A DNA stretch of 64,000 nucleotides from NCBI RefSeq assembly GCF_003958645.1, contig NZ_RXLO01000007.1, positions 248,001 to 312,000 of the forward strand. The letters are read 5' to 3'. Each line of letters opens with the position of its first letter. Position 1 is the stretch's first letter. A program made the translations under genes and the position numbers. Origin of the DNA: Chitinophaga rhizosphaerae (lineage in GTDB: Bacteria > Bacteroidota > Bacteroidia > Chitinophagales > Chitinophagaceae). This document shows positions 8,214-18,053 of this stretch, piece after piece. Under the pieces are notes generated by a model that saw only the letters and a program-made list of their open reading frames with translations, made no database searches and had not been told where the DNA came from.

Positions 8214-9470
8214 ATGTCTCAAACGCTCCATACGATCGATACACAGCAAGTTTTAGCAGCAGCAGCCCGCCTCAGGGGCGTGGTAACCCGCACACCCCTC
8301 ACGTACAACACCAACCTTAGCAGAAGATACCAGGCCAACGTCTACCTCAAACGCGAAGACATGCAGGTAGTACGTTCCTACAAGCTCCGCGGAGCCTACA
8401 ACATGATGAGCACCCTCGACCCCGCCACCCTCGCCAACGGCGTTACCTGCGCCAGCGCGGGCAACCATGCGCAGGGCTTCGCCTGGTCGTGCCGCCGCCT
8501 CAACGTGAAAGGCGTCGTGTTCATGCCCATCATCACTCCCAAACAGAAAGTGAACCAGGTGAAAATGCACGGCGGAGAAAACATCGAAATACGCCTCGTG
8601 GGCGATACGTTCGACGATTGCTCCGCCGAAGCGCAAGCCTTCACCCGCGAACATAAAATGACCTTCATCCCGCCGTTCGACGATCCCCGCATCGTTGCCG
8701 GACAGGGGACCGTGGGCCTCGAAATCCTTGAAGACCTGCCGAAAGTCGATTACATCTTCATGCCCATCGGCGGCGGCGGCCTCGCTTCCGGCGTGGGCGG
8801 GTATTTCAGGACGTTCAGTCCAACCACGAAAATCATCGGCGTAGAGCCGGAAGGCGCGCCCTCCATGCTCCGCGCCCTCGAAAACGGAGCGCCCGTCACC
8901 CTCCCGGACATCGACCGGTTCGTAGACGGCGCCGCCGTAAAAAGAGTTGGCGATCTCACCTTCCGCATCTGCCAGGACGTGCTCGACAAAATGAGCCTCG
9001 TGCCCGAAGGGCGTATCTGCTCCACCATCCTCCGCCTGTACAACGAAGACGCCATCGTGGTAGAGCCCGCCGGCGCGTTGTCCATGGCCGCGCTCGACGA
9101 CTACGCCGAAGATATCAAAGGAAAGACGGTCGTGTGCGTGGTCAGCGGTTCCAACAACGACATCGACCGCATGCAGGAGATCAAGGAACGGTCGTTGCTG
9201 TACGAAGGACTGAAGCATTACTTCATCGTCCGCTTCGCGCAGCGGCCCGGCGCGCTGAAGGAATTCGTGAACCATGTGCTCGGCCCGGACGACGATATCA
9301 CCCGGTTCGAGTTCATCCAGAAGCACAACAAGGAGACCGGTCCGGCGCTCGTTGGCGTGGAGTTGAAGTACAGGGAGGATTACGATAAACTGCTGGCCAA
9401 CCTGACCAGATACAATATTCATTATACCGAACTGAATAAAGACGACAACCTGTTCGGCTACCTCGTTTAG
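8214..9470 (+). CDS. ilvA: Threonine deaminase, biosynthetic type
   Basis: 418 residues of a fold-type II PLP enzyme converting threonine to 2-oxobutyrate, the committed step to isoleucine. The PLP lysine is Lys57 in SYKLRGAYN; GGGGLASG near residue 185 is the phosphate-binding loop. The C-terminal part from about 335 (YFIVRFAQRPGALKEFVNHVLG) is an ACT-like regulatory domain, so this is the allosteric biosynthetic form of the shorter type. It ends the ilv cluster before a terminator. Confidence 0.93.
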   Translation: MSQTLHTIDTQQVLAAAARLRGVVTRTPLTYNTNLSRRYQANVYLKREDMQVVRSYKLRGAYNMMSTLDPATLANGVTCASAGNHAQGFAWSCRRLNVKGVVFMPIITPKQKVNQVKMHGGENIEIRLVGDTFDDCSAEAQAFTREHKMTFIPPFDDPRIVAGQGTVGLEILEDLPKVDYIFMPIGGGGLASGVGGYFRTFSPTTKIIGVEPEGAPSMLRALENGAPVTLPDIDRFVDGAAVKRVGDLTFRICQDVLDKMSLVPEGRICSTILRLYNEDAIVVEPAGALSMAALDDYAEDIKGKTVVCVVSGSNNDIDRMQEIKERSLLYEGLKHYFIVRFAQRPGALKEFVNHVLGPDDDITRFEFIQKHNKETGPALVGVELKYREDYDKLLANLTRYNIHYTELNKDDNLFGYLV

Positions 9471-9497
9471 TATTGGTTCAACCTATAGTAGTGTAGC

Positions 9498-9530
9498 GCC
9501 CTGGTCTGAGAGGACCGGGGCTTTTTTTTT
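9498..9530 (+). terminator. Terminator after ilvA
   Basis: GCCCTGGTCT and AGGACCGGGGC pair (with one G-U) around a short loop and are followed by nine T. Confidence 0.8.
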
Positions 9531-9544
9531 ACTACATTCGCCAT

Positions 9545-10654
9545 ATGCTCAGTTACTGGGAAAAGCAAAGCTTGTTGTCGTACGACTGCATCGTGATCGG
9601 CAGCGGGATCGTGGGGCTTTCGGCAGCGATCAGCCTGAAGGAAAAATCCCCCCGCCGGCGGATCGCCGTGTTGGAACGGGGGCTTTTGCCCGTGGGGGCC
9701 AGTACCCGTAACGCCGGGTTTGCCTGCATCGGCAGCCTCACTGAAATCCTCGACGACCTGGAACACATGCCCGCCGAAGCGGTGGTGCAGCTCGTGAACC
9801 TGCGCCGCAAGGGCCTCCAGCTGCTGCGTTCCCGTATTGGCGACGACCGGATGGACTACCGGGAGAACGGCAGTTACGAACTGATCTCGGACGCCGAGGC
9901 GCCTGCGCTTGCACGGCTCGATGAAGTGAACGAAATACTGGGAGGCATTTTGCCCGGGCCGGCGTTTTCCATCGCCGACGGACAGCTTCCCGGCATGGGG
10001 ATCGTCGCCAAACACCTGGTACAGAACAATTTCGAGGGAGAACTGGACACCGGCAAAATGATGCGGACCCTTATCGATCTCGCTATCGAACGGGGGATAG
10101 AAATAAAAACGGGATGCGAGGTGAAGGGGATCGATGAAGCTCCCGGTACCGTAACCGTTCACCTGCAGGGCGGCCTTTCCCTGACCGCGAACTACGTGGC
10201 CGTTTGCACGAACGCTTTTACGACCGCATTGATCCCCGGGCTGGACATTTCCCCCGGCCGCGGGCAGGTGCTGGTGACGGAGCCCGTGAAGGGATTGCCT
10301 TTCAAGGGAATATATCATTTCGACAAAGGATATTACTATTTCAGGGAATTGCAGGGCCGGGTGCTGTTCGGCGGCGGCCGCAATCTCGACTTCGAAGGAG
10401 AAACTACTACCGAACTGGAACTGAACGCGCGCATCCAGGCAGACCTGGAGGAGAAACTGCGGACCATCATCCTTCCGGGCCGCGATGTAACTGTAGCGCA
10501 CCGCTGGTCGGGCATTATGGCTTTCGGTGGAACGAAACAGCCCGTCATCAGGGCACATTCTGATCGTATATTCCTTGCCGTGAGAATGGGAGGGATGGGC
10601 ATCGCCATCGGTTCCGAAGCGGGCCGCATGCTGGCGGGGCTCGTTCCGGCATGA
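9545..10654 (+). CDS. FAD-dependent oxidoreductase of the DAO/DadA family
   Basis: 369 residues. The FAD-binding Rossmann motif is CIVIGSGIVGLSAAISL near residue 16, followed by the ribose-binding acidic residue in AVLERG. STRNAGFACIGS and the C-terminal RMGGMGIAIGSEAGRML complete the D-amino-acid oxidase fold. Members oxidise amines or amino acids such as glycine, D-amino acids or sarcosine; the substrate cannot be told from sequence. It stands alone between the ilvA terminator and the fucosidase genes, starting only 14 bp after the T-run. Confidence 0.8.
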   Translation: MLSYWEKQSLLSYDCIVIGSGIVGLSAAISLKEKSPRRRIAVLERGLLPVGASTRNAGFACIGSLTEILDDLEHMPAEAVVQLVNLRRKGLQLLRSRIGDDRMDYRENGSYELISDAEAPALARLDEVNEILGGILPGPAFSIADGQLPGMGIVAKHLVQNNFEGELDTGKMMRTLIDLAIERGIEIKTGCEVKGIDEAPGTVTVHLQGGLSLTANYVAVCTNAFTTALIPGLDISPGRGQVLVTEPVKGLPFKGIYHFDKGYYYFRELQGRVLFGGGRNLDFEGETTTELELNARIQADLEEKLRTIILPGRDVTVAHRWSGIMAFGGTKQPVIRAHSDRIFLAVRMGGMGIAIGSEAGRMLAGLVPA

Positions 10655-10742
10655 CAGATTATATCCATTATTGATGTTTAATTCACCGTGGCTTGTAATC
10701 GCCGCGGTGGCGCAGTATATTGTTCAAGCAACGTTTACGGTT

Positions 10743-13130
10743 ATGAAAAAGATCCTTGTACTCATGATGGTGCTGGGGAATTCGGCCCTGGCGCAACAGT
10801 CTCCCCAAACACTCTGGTACGCCAGGCCCGCCGCCCGGTGGGAAGAAGCCTTGCCCGTAGGGAACGGCCGGCTCGGCGCCATGGTGTACGGCCGCACCGG
10901 CAAAGAAATTCTCCAGGTCAACGAAGAAAGCGTATGGGCCGGCGTCAAATTCAACGACGGAAACGCCAATGCCGGCAAGTACCTCGACACCATCCGCAAA
11001 CTCATTTTCGAAGACAAAAACGCCGAGGCGTTTGCCCTGGCAGACAAGTTTTTCCTCGCCACAGACGGCGGCAATCCGCCACGCCCTGCCCGCAGCTTCC
11101 GTTCCAACCAGACGCTCATGAACGTCAACATCGATTATGGTTTCGATGGAACGGAAGGGTACCGCCGCAGCCTCGATCTGCAAACCGGCGTGGCGCTCAC
11201 CACTTTTTCCGTGAACGGCGTGGAATACCGGCAGGAAGTGATCGCGTCCAACCCCGACAATATCATCGCCGTTCATATTTCCGCCTCCAAACCGGGCGCA
11301 CTCAACGCCGTTATTTCCATCACCCGCCCCGATCCGCGCGATACGGCGCAAAAGCTGAAAGACGCGAAGGTAACGGCCATCGGCCGGCAACTGTTGATGG
11401 ACGGGCAGATCATCGATAAGAACGGAAGGGAGAATAAAGGTCCGGAAGGCGCGCACATGCGCTTTGCGGGCATCGTGCAGGTGACGCCTTCCGGCGGAAC
11501 GGCCGTAGCGAAAAACGGGACGATTCAGGTGAAGGGCGCCGGCGCCGTTACGCTCTACATCCAGGGCGCAACGAGCTACAACGCCGCAAAAATGGACCTG
11601 GATCCCGGCGCAGCCGTAGCCGTGGCCAAATGCCGCCGGTTGTTGACCGCCGCTTCGGCGAAGCCGTATGCCGCCATCAAATCGAAACATATCGCGGATT
11701 TTAGTCCTGTCATGCAGCGGGTGAGCCTGGACCTGGGCACCTCCGTCAACGCGAACCTCGCTACAGACGAGCGCCTTGCCCTGGTGCGGAAAGGCGGGGA
11801 AGACGTAGACCTTACCGAATTGTATTTCCAGTACGGCCGTTACCTGCTGCTCAGCAGCTCGCGCGGGCCGGGTGTGTTGCCAGCCAACCTGCAGGGCATC
11901 TGGAACCAGCATTTGGACGCACCCTGGAACGCGGATTTCCATACCAACATCAACCTCCAAATGAACTACTGGCCTGCGGAAGTCACCAACCTTTCCCTGA
12001 CCACCGCGCCCCTGTTCGATTTCATGGACCGCATCCGTCCGGAAGGCCGCATCACCGCCAAGAAAATGTACAACGCCCGCGGATGGGTGTTGCATCACTG
12101 TACGGACGCGTTCGGCAAAACCGGCGTCCAGAACGGCGTAGGGTGGGGCACTTTCCCCATGGGCGCCAGCTGGATGTGCCTTCACTTCTGGGAACATTTC
12201 GCCTTCACGCTCGATTATAAATTCCTCCGCGAAAAAGCATATCCCATCATGAAGGAACATGCCGAATTCGTGGAAGATTATCTCGTGAAAAGCCCGGAAG
12301 GATACCTCGTGACTTCACCCGCCAGTTCCCCCGAAAACCAGTTCGTACACCCCGTTACCGGCAAGCCGACGGGGCTGACGTACGGGCCGACGATGGACAA
12401 CCAGATCCTCCGCGAATTCCTTTCCAAATGCGTTGCCGCCGCACATGCGCTCCGCATCGATTCCGCCGACGCCGTACGTTGGGAAAGCATCATCGCCCAA
12501 TTACCGCCTACCCGCACCGGTAAAGACGGCCGCATCCTCGAATGGATCAACGAATATGAAGAAGTAGAACCCGGTCACCGGCATATCTCGCACCTGTTCG
12601 GCCTGTACCCCGGCAGCGAGATCACCGAACAAACACCGTCGCTCTTCGAAGGCGCTATGCGCACCCTTACCGGCAGGCTCGGCAAAGGCGGCGGGCATAC
12701 CGGCTGGAGCCGCGCGTGGATCATCAATTTCTACGCACGCCTCAAACAGGCAGACAGTGTTTACAACCACATGCAGGCCCTGCTGTCGAAAAGCACCTTG
12801 CCCAATTTATTCGATACCCATCCGCCGTTCCAGATAGACGGGAATTTCGGAGGCACGGCGGGCATCGCGGAAGCACTCGTGCAGAGCCACGGTTCCTACG
12901 TGGAACTGCTGCCAGCATTGCCCGGGCAATGGAAAACGGGGAAAGTGACAGGGCTTTGCTTGCGGGGAGGGTTTGAAGTGGACCTGGCCTGGGCAGACGG
13001 ACGGCTGACCGCCATCACGCTGCGGTCTACCACCGGCCGCAACCTGGTATTGAAATACGGGCAACACCTGCTGCCGCTGTCGATGGAAAGGGGCAAGTCG
13101 ATGAACGTGCCGGTAGAACAGTTACTCTAG
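10743..13130 (+). CDS. Secreted alpha-L-fucosidase, family GH95
   Basis: 795 residues from ATG 10743, chosen because it gives a clean signal peptide (MKKILVLMMVLGNSALAQQ); the same frame is open from 10671 with a less convincing N-terminus. The mature protein has the GH95 order: N-terminal beta domain (WYARPAARWEEALPVGNGRLGAMVYG), then the helical barrel with LQGIWNQ, NINLQMNYWPAEV, HRHISHLFGLYPG, GWSRAW and FQIDGNFGGTAGI, which hold the catalytic Asn, Glu and Asp of the family. Family enzymes are inverting 1,2-alpha-L-fucosidases, and some act on L-galactose. It pairs with the GH29 gene 18 bp downstream. Confidence 0.92.
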   Translation: MKKILVLMMVLGNSALAQQSPQTLWYARPAARWEEALPVGNGRLGAMVYGRTGKEILQVNEESVWAGVKFNDGNANAGKYLDTIRKLIFEDKNAEAFALADKFFLATDGGNPPRPARSFRSNQTLMNVNIDYGFDGTEGYRRSLDLQTGVALTTFSVNGVEYRQEVIASNPDNIIAVHISASKPGALNAVISITRPDPRDTAQKLKDAKVTAIGRQLLMDGQIIDKNGRENKGPEGAHMRFAGIVQVTPSGGTAVAKNGTIQVKGAGAVTLYIQGATSYNAAKMDLDPGAAVAVAKCRRLLTAASAKPYAAIKSKHIADFSPVMQRVSLDLGTSVNANLATDERLALVRKGGEDVDLTELYFQYGRYLLLSSSRGPGVLPANLQGIWNQHLDAPWNADFHTNINLQMNYWPAEVTNLSLTTAPLFDFMDRIRPEGRITAKKMYNARGWVLHHCTDAFGKTGVQNGVGWGTFPMGASWMCLHFWEHFAFTLDYKFLREKAYPIMKEHAEFVEDYLVKSPEGYLVTSPASSPENQFVHPVTGKPTGLTYGPTMDNQILREFLSKCVAAAHALRIDSADAVRWESIIAQLPPTRTGKDGRILEWINEYEEVEPGHRHISHLFGLYPGSEITEQTPSLFEGAMRTLTGRLGKGGGHTGWSRAWIINFYARLKQADSVYNHMQALLSKSTLPNLFDTHPPFQIDGNFGGTAGIAEALVQSHGSYVELLPALPGQWKTGKVTGLCLRGGFEVDLAWADGRLTAITLRSTTGRNLVLKYGQHLLPLSMERGKSMNVPVEQLL

Positions 13131-13148
13131 CAAAAAATAAAACCACAT

Positions 13149-14618
13149 ATGATGAGAAAATGGCTGAAGCTCCTGGTATGGGCGCTGCTCCCGGCAACCG
13201 CCATGGCGCAGTACAAGCCCACCTGGGAATCTTTGGATAGCAGGCCCGTTCCCGCCTGGTTCGAGAACGCGAAATTCGGGATATTCATTCACTGGGGCGT
13301 GTATTCCGTTCCGGCATGGGCGCCCAAAGGCGTGTATTCCGAATGGTACCAGCACTGGCTGCAATCGGGCAAGACATACGGTAACGGGCAAAACGGCACC
13401 ACCGCAGTGCTCGATCATCACAACAAGGTGTACGGAAAGGATTTTTCGTATTACCAGTTCGCCGATCTTTTCAAAGCGGAAGACTTCGACCCGGACGCCT
13501 GGGCGAAGCTCTTCGAAAAATCGGGCGCCAAATACGTAGTGCTCACGTCCAAACACCACGATGGTTTTGCGCTGTGGCCCAGCAAGGAAGCGACGAAAGC
13601 TTTCGGTCGCCCGTGGAACGCCATGGACGCGGCTTCCAGGCGCGATGTGCTTGGCGATCTGACTGCTGCGGTGAAGAAGACCCCCGTGAAAATGGGCTTC
13701 TATTATTCGCTGTACGAATGGTATAACCCGCTGTACGCGAACAAAAAATACGACGAATACGTCAGCACACACATGATCCCCCAGCTGAAAGACCTCGTGA
13801 ACCGGTACCAGCCGGATATCGTGTGGCCCGACGGCGAATGGGACCAGACCGATACGCTCTGGAAATCGCGCGAGTTCCTCACCTGGCTGTACAACGAATC
13901 GCCCGTGAAAAGCAGTGTAGTGGTGAACGACCGCTGGGGCAAAGGCATCCGGCAGCATCACGGCGGATATTTTACGACGGAATACGAAGTGGGGAAAACG
14001 TTCAGCAAGCCCTGGGAAGAGTGCCGCGGCATGGGGTACTCTTTCGGATATAACCGTAACGAAGATATCGAAGATTACAACAGCGCGCAGTCGCTCATTT
14101 ACCTGCTGCTCGACATCGTGAGCAGCGGCGGCAACCTGTTGCTCGACATCGGGCCCGACGGGCACGGCAAAATCCCGCCCATCATGCAGGAAAGATTGCT
14201 GCAGATCGGGAAGTGGCTGGATGTGAACGGCGAAGCGATCTATGATACCCGCGCCTGGAAAACCCCGGTGCAGTGGACCGCCGGCAGCCGCGAGCAGCCC
14301 AAGCACCAGGGATACGTGAGCGCGGAAGTGCTCCTGAAGCAAACAGTTGACCCCGCACCGGGATACGCCCGCAAAGAACTGTTCTTCACCCGTAAGGGAG
14401 ACGTGGTATACGCCATCGCACCGGTAATGCCCGAAGGGCAACTGGAGATCAACGGCGTAACGCCCGCCAGCGGCACCACCGTGCAGATGCTCGGCCGGCC
14501 CGGTAACCTGAAATGGGCGAAAACCGCAAAAGGCATCTCCGTAACCGTCCCGAAGCTCACTGCGAAAGAAACGCCCTGCGAACACGCCTGGACGTTCAAG
14601 ATCACGAAAGCCAGTTAG
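13149..14618 (+). CDS. Secreted alpha-L-fucosidase, family GH29
   Basis: 489 residues with a signal peptide (MMRKWLKLLVWALLPATAMAQ). The GH29 barrel begins PAWFENAKFGIFIHWGVYSVPAW and contains YVVLTSKHHDGFALWPS. The retaining nucleophile is Asp228 in DIVWPDGEW. A C-terminal beta domain follows from about residue 360. Family members hydrolyse alpha-1,2/3/4-linked fucose. Together with the GH95 enzyme upstream it suggests removal of fucose in two linkages from one glycan. A terminator follows 22 bp after the stop. Confidence 0.93.
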   Translation: MMRKWLKLLVWALLPATAMAQYKPTWESLDSRPVPAWFENAKFGIFIHWGVYSVPAWAPKGVYSEWYQHWLQSGKTYGNGQNGTTAVLDHHNKVYGKDFSYYQFADLFKAEDFDPDAWAKLFEKSGAKYVVLTSKHHDGFALWPSKEATKAFGRPWNAMDAASRRDVLGDLTAAVKKTPVKMGFYYSLYEWYNPLYANKKYDEYVSTHMIPQLKDLVNRYQPDIVWPDGEWDQTDTLWKSREFLTWLYNESPVKSSVVVNDRWGKGIRQHHGGYFTTEYEVGKTFSKPWEECRGMGYSFGYNRNEDIEDYNSAQSLIYLLLDIVSSGGNLLLDIGPDGHGKIPPIMQERLLQIGKWLDVNGEAIYDTRAWKTPVQWTAGSREQPKHQGYVSAEVLLKQTVDPAPGYARKELFFTRKGDVVYAIAPVMPEGQLEINGVTPASGTTVQMLGRPGNLKWAKTAKGISVTVPKLTAKETPCEHAWTFKITKAS

Positions 14619-14640
14619 GCGATACACAGTTTACTTCATA

Positions 14641-14667
14641 AAAAGCCAGCGCCCGCTGGCTTTTTTT
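14641..14667 (+). terminator. Terminator after the GH29 gene
   Basis: AAAAGCCAGCG and CGCTGGCTTTT form a tight stem followed by a T-run. Confidence 0.85.
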
Positions 14668-14709
14668 ATCTAATGGCGCGGAATTTTTTTCTTGTGAACA
14701 AACATTCAT

Positions 14710-14717
14710 TACATTTG
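14710..14717 (+). promoter_or_regulatory. Promoter -7 element upstream of susC
   Basis: TACATTTG fits TAnnTTTG. The upstream region at the correct distance is a T-run, not TTTG, so the -33 element is degenerate. It would give a 5' leader of about 275 nt before the SusC-like gene. Confidence 0.5.
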
Positions 14718-14737
14718 TATCAAATCTAAATCGAGTA

Positions 14738-14808
14738 ACAGGAGGGAGACCATACCCTAACGACTAATAGTAGCACAGCATTGTGATTAACCAAATGTGG
14801 TCTCCTGT
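14738..14808 (+). promoter_or_regulatory. Structured 5' leader of the susC-like mRNA
   Basis: ACAGGAGGGAGACCA (14738-14752) is complementary to TGGTCTCCTGT (14798-14808) apart from a 4-nt bulge, and a CACA-GCAT-TGTG hairpin lies in the loop. A 20-codon ORF starts at ATG 14796 within the right arm. The rest of 14668-15000 holds no recognised gene. A regulatory role is inferred only from position and structure. Confidence 0.4.
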
Positions 14809-15000
14809 GAGAAAAGCCCTGATTTCATCCAATTTTAAACTTTTACCAATCTTTTAATTTTCAGCGCATGTAGGAATTGTGTGCACTTTTCATCCGTGGC
14901 AGTATTTTACCTTTCTTCCCTCAGCTTCAGGAAAGGTCAGTAACCCGTATGTCCCGTACACCCTGCATGGAGCCCATGTACTAACAAAATCAAAATCTAA

Positions 15001-18000
15001 ATGCGAATGATTATGAAGCAAGTCCTTGCCCTATGGCTTGCGATGATGGCATGTATTCCGGCCATCGCGCAAGACCGTTCCATTTCCGGAAGAGTCACCG
15101 ATGTGCTTGGTGGATCTCCTCTTCCCGGAGTTACCATAACGATTAAAGGTACATCGCGGGGTACCGTCACGAATTCCAGCGGCGAATACCAGTTGAAAGC
15201 GCCGGCTAATGGCACGCTGGTGTTTTCGTTCGTGGGATATTCCACCCGTGAAGTTGCTATCGGCAACCAATCCACGATCAATATCTCGCTAGGCACGGAT
15301 GAAAAACAGCTGGGCGAGTATGTGGTGAGCGGATACGGCACCACGCAGCGCAGTAAGTACACTGGTTCCGTCGCCTCCGTTTCCGGTGAAAAGCTCAAGG
15401 ATGTTCCGGCGGCCACGTTCGATCAGATGCTGCAGGGCCGGGTTGCGGGGCTGTACAGTACTTCGGGCAGCGGCCAGCCGGGCACGGCGAACCGCGTAGT
15501 GATCCGCGGTCCGGGCTCCATCAGCGGCACAACCGCGCCATTGTACATTATTGACGGTATTGCCCTGGAAGGCGGAGAGTTCGCGACACTGAACGCGGCC
15601 GACTTCGAAACGGTGAACGTTTACAAAGATGCAACGGCTACGGCGCTCTATGGTTCCCGCGGGGCAAACGGCGTAATCGTTATCACCACCCGCCGCGGCA
15701 AAGCCGGCAAACTCCGCCTCGGCGCCAAAACGCAGTACGGATGGTCGCAGCGCACCCGCCCGAAATTCGATATCATGAATATCGACCAGCGCCTCCAATT
15801 CGAAGAGGAAGAAGAATTCGGGGTGGGATGGGAATTCTCTCCGAAAAACGACGCTTCGTCCGAACCCGACAAAACTAAGCGGGCGCAAATCCTGGACAGC
15901 CTCCGGAATATCAATACCGATTGGTCCAGGATCTTCCTGCGCGACCATGCGAAATTCCAGGAACACGAAGTAAACCTTTCCGGGGGGAACGAAAACATCC
16001 GGTTCTATACATCCCTCAACTACTTCAACCAGGAAGGTATCGCCCTCCGTTCCGGACTGACGCGCTACAGCTTCCGTTCCAACGTCGACTTCAAGGGCGA
16101 CCGATTCTCCGGCGCCGTAAACGCGGCGGTCGGCTATTCCGAAATCAGCGGCATCGAAAATGAAAACTCCTCGTCGGTCGTAAATACATTCGCAGCGGCA
16201 TATTATGGCCTGCCGTACGAAGCGCCCTATATCAACGGCGTGCTGGTACATTCCGGGAATGCGTCCCAGTTTGGCGGCGTATACGATTTACGGGAAGGGT
16301 CAGACGCCCTGGAGCGTACCCTCAATACCACGAACCAGACCAACAAGCTCAAGGGAACGCTGAACATGAACCTGCGGTACGACCTGCTGAAGAATCTGTA
16401 TGCCCGTACCACCATGGGGGTGGATTACCGCCAGCACGACCTGTCTCGCTACATCAACCCCAATTCCTACACCGGTAGCCAGGCAACCGGCCGCCAGGGC
16501 TCCTATCAACAGGGCTTCGATAAATACTGGCAGTTCACCGGCAACTACGGGCTGACCTTCCACGAAAACAAAGACAAGCACGACTATGAAGCGTCGCTGA
16601 TCTATGAGTTCATCCGTACCAAATCTTCCAACTCCACCATGACCGGCTACGGCATTAACGGCCTCTTCCCCGAAACGCCCGCCGGTATCACGCCTGGTAA
16701 CACGACCAACGGTTTCATTCCGGTGCTGGGCGGCGGCAAGTTCGGAACGGCCCTCGCATCTTTCATCTTCATGGGGCGTTACAGTTATGATGACAGGTAT
16801 ACGCTGAACCTGGCCTTCCGCCGCGACGGTTCTTCCACCGTTCCGGAAAAGAACCGCTGGCATAATTTCTGGTCGGTAGGTGGCGGCTGGAACGTGCTGA
16901 AAGAAGACTTCATGTTCGACGCAACCGAAAAACTGGATGTGCTCCGCCTGCGCGCCAGCTACGGCGTTTCCGCGACGCCGTTCGCATTCAACAGTACCGG
17001 CGCTTTCGGCTATATGGCCACCTATTCGCCCACCCGCTATGCAGGCGCCGCCGGCGTAGTGCCCGCTACCATCGGCAACCCGGAATACGACTGGGAATAT
17101 TCCAAACAGCTCAACATCGGCTTTGATGTAAGCGCGTTCAGAAAACGGGTCAACCTCTCGTTCGACTGGTACAACAGGGTAACCGACAACCTGTTCGTGG
17201 ACGAACAGCTTTCGCGTACCACCGGTTTTACCGTTCGCCGCATCAACGCCGGCAGCGTACGCAACCGCGGTATCGATGTAGACCTGAGCGGCGATATCCT
17301 GCGCACACGCAACTTCACGCTGTATGCAGGCGCCAACTTCAACTACAACAAGAATGAAGTGACCAACCTGGGTGCGGTGAATGAATTTGAGCAGGGTACT
17401 TCCATCATCCGTGTTGGCCTGCCGCTGGGCTCGCACTACATCGTAAAATGGGCTGGTGTGGATCCGGAGACCGGCCGCAGCCAGTATTACGACCGAGAAG
17501 GCAAGATCGTGCCGAACGCCCAGTACAATTCTTCCACGATGAGCGTGGCCGAGTTCGGCACCTTCAACCCGCCGTTCACCGGAGGCTTCCACCTGGGTGC
17601 CCGTTGGAAAGGGCTCACCGTGGAAGCACTGTTCTCCTTCGCGCAAGGCTTCAAACGCTTCAACAACGAAGACTTCTTCAACGTCAATCCCTCGTTCGCT
17701 ACTTCCAACCAGGGAACGGACTGGCTGCGCCGCTGGCGGAAGCCGGGCGATATCACGGATATTCCCTCCACGTCCGATCCGCGCCGCTTCAACTCCAAAG
17801 ATATCCAGGACGCCTCCTACCTGCGATTCCGTAACCTGAACATGTCTTACGATCTGCCCGCCAGCCTGCTGGAGCGCACCAGGGTGTTCAGCAAGGTACA
17901 GGTGTACGTTCAGGCACAGAATATCCTGACCATCACCAGCTGGAAAGGCTTCGACCCGGAAGACAATAACAACATCAGCCTGTTTGAATATCCGGCCGCA

Positions 18001-18036
18001 CGTACGTTCACAGCCGGTCTCCGACTGAATTTCTGA
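15001..18036 (+). CDS. SusC/RagA-family TonB-dependent outer-membrane transporter
   Basis: 1011 residues. A signal peptide (ending ACIPAIAQ) is followed by a carboxypeptidase-regulatory beta-sandwich (about 25-100, SGRVTDVLGGSPLPGVTITIKGT), a plug domain (about 110-230, PLYIIDGIALEGG and DATATALYGSRGANGVIVITT) and a C-terminal beta-barrel ending in F. This is the standard SusC order. It imports oligosaccharides across the outer membrane with TonB energy. The SusD partner starts 17 bp downstream. Neighbouring fucosidases suggest a fucosylated glycan, but no endo-acting enzyme lies nearby. Confidence 0.93.
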   Translation: MRMIMKQVLALWLAMMACIPAIAQDRSISGRVTDVLGGSPLPGVTITIKGTSRGTVTNSSGEYQLKAPANGTLVFSFVGYSTREVAIGNQSTINISLGTDEKQLGEYVVSGYGTTQRSKYTGSVASVSGEKLKDVPAATFDQMLQGRVAGLYSTSGSGQPGTANRVVIRGPGSISGTTAPLYIIDGIALEGGEFATLNAADFETVNVYKDATATALYGSRGANGVIVITTRRGKAGKLRLGAKTQYGWSQRTRPKFDIMNIDQRLQFEEEEEFGVGWEFSPKNDASSEPDKTKRAQILDSLRNINTDWSRIFLRDHAKFQEHEVNLSGGNENIRFYTSLNYFNQEGIALRSGLTRYSFRSNVDFKGDRFSGAVNAAVGYSEISGIENENSSSVVNTFAAAYYGLPYEAPYINGVLVHSGNASQFGGVYDLREGSDALERTLNTTNQTNKLKGTLNMNLRYDLLKNLYARTTMGVDYRQHDLSRYINPNSYTGSQATGRQGSYQQGFDKYWQFTGNYGLTFHENKDKHDYEASLIYEFIRTKSSNSTMTGYGINGLFPETPAGITPGNTTNGFIPVLGGGKFGTALASFIFMGRYSYDDRYTLNLAFRRDGSSTVPEKNRWHNFWSVGGGWNVLKEDFMFDATEKLDVLRLRASYGVSATPFAFNSTGAFGYMATYSPTRYAGAAGVVPATIGNPEYDWEYSKQLNIGFDVSAFRKRVNLSFDWYNRVTDNLFVDEQLSRTTGFTVRRINAGSVRNRGIDVDLSGDILRTRNFTLYAGANFNYNKNEVTNLGAVNEFEQGTSIIRVGLPLGSHYIVKWAGVDPETGRSQYYDREGKIVPNAQYNSSTMSVAEFGTFNPPFTGGFHLGARWKGLTVEALFSFAQGFKRFNNEDFFNVNPSFATSNQGTDWLRRWRKPGDITDIPSTSDPRRFNSKDIQDASYLRFRNLNMSYDLPASLLERTRVFSKVQVYVQAQNILTITSWKGFDPEDNNNISLFEYPAARTFTAGLRLNF

Positions 18037-18053
18037 TCTCAAGCACATACATC

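Noticed and set aside
10671..10742. N-terminal extension of the GH95 fucosidase
   Set aside because: The downstream ATG gives a canonical signal peptide; the extension adds a second hydrophobic stretch that is not typical.
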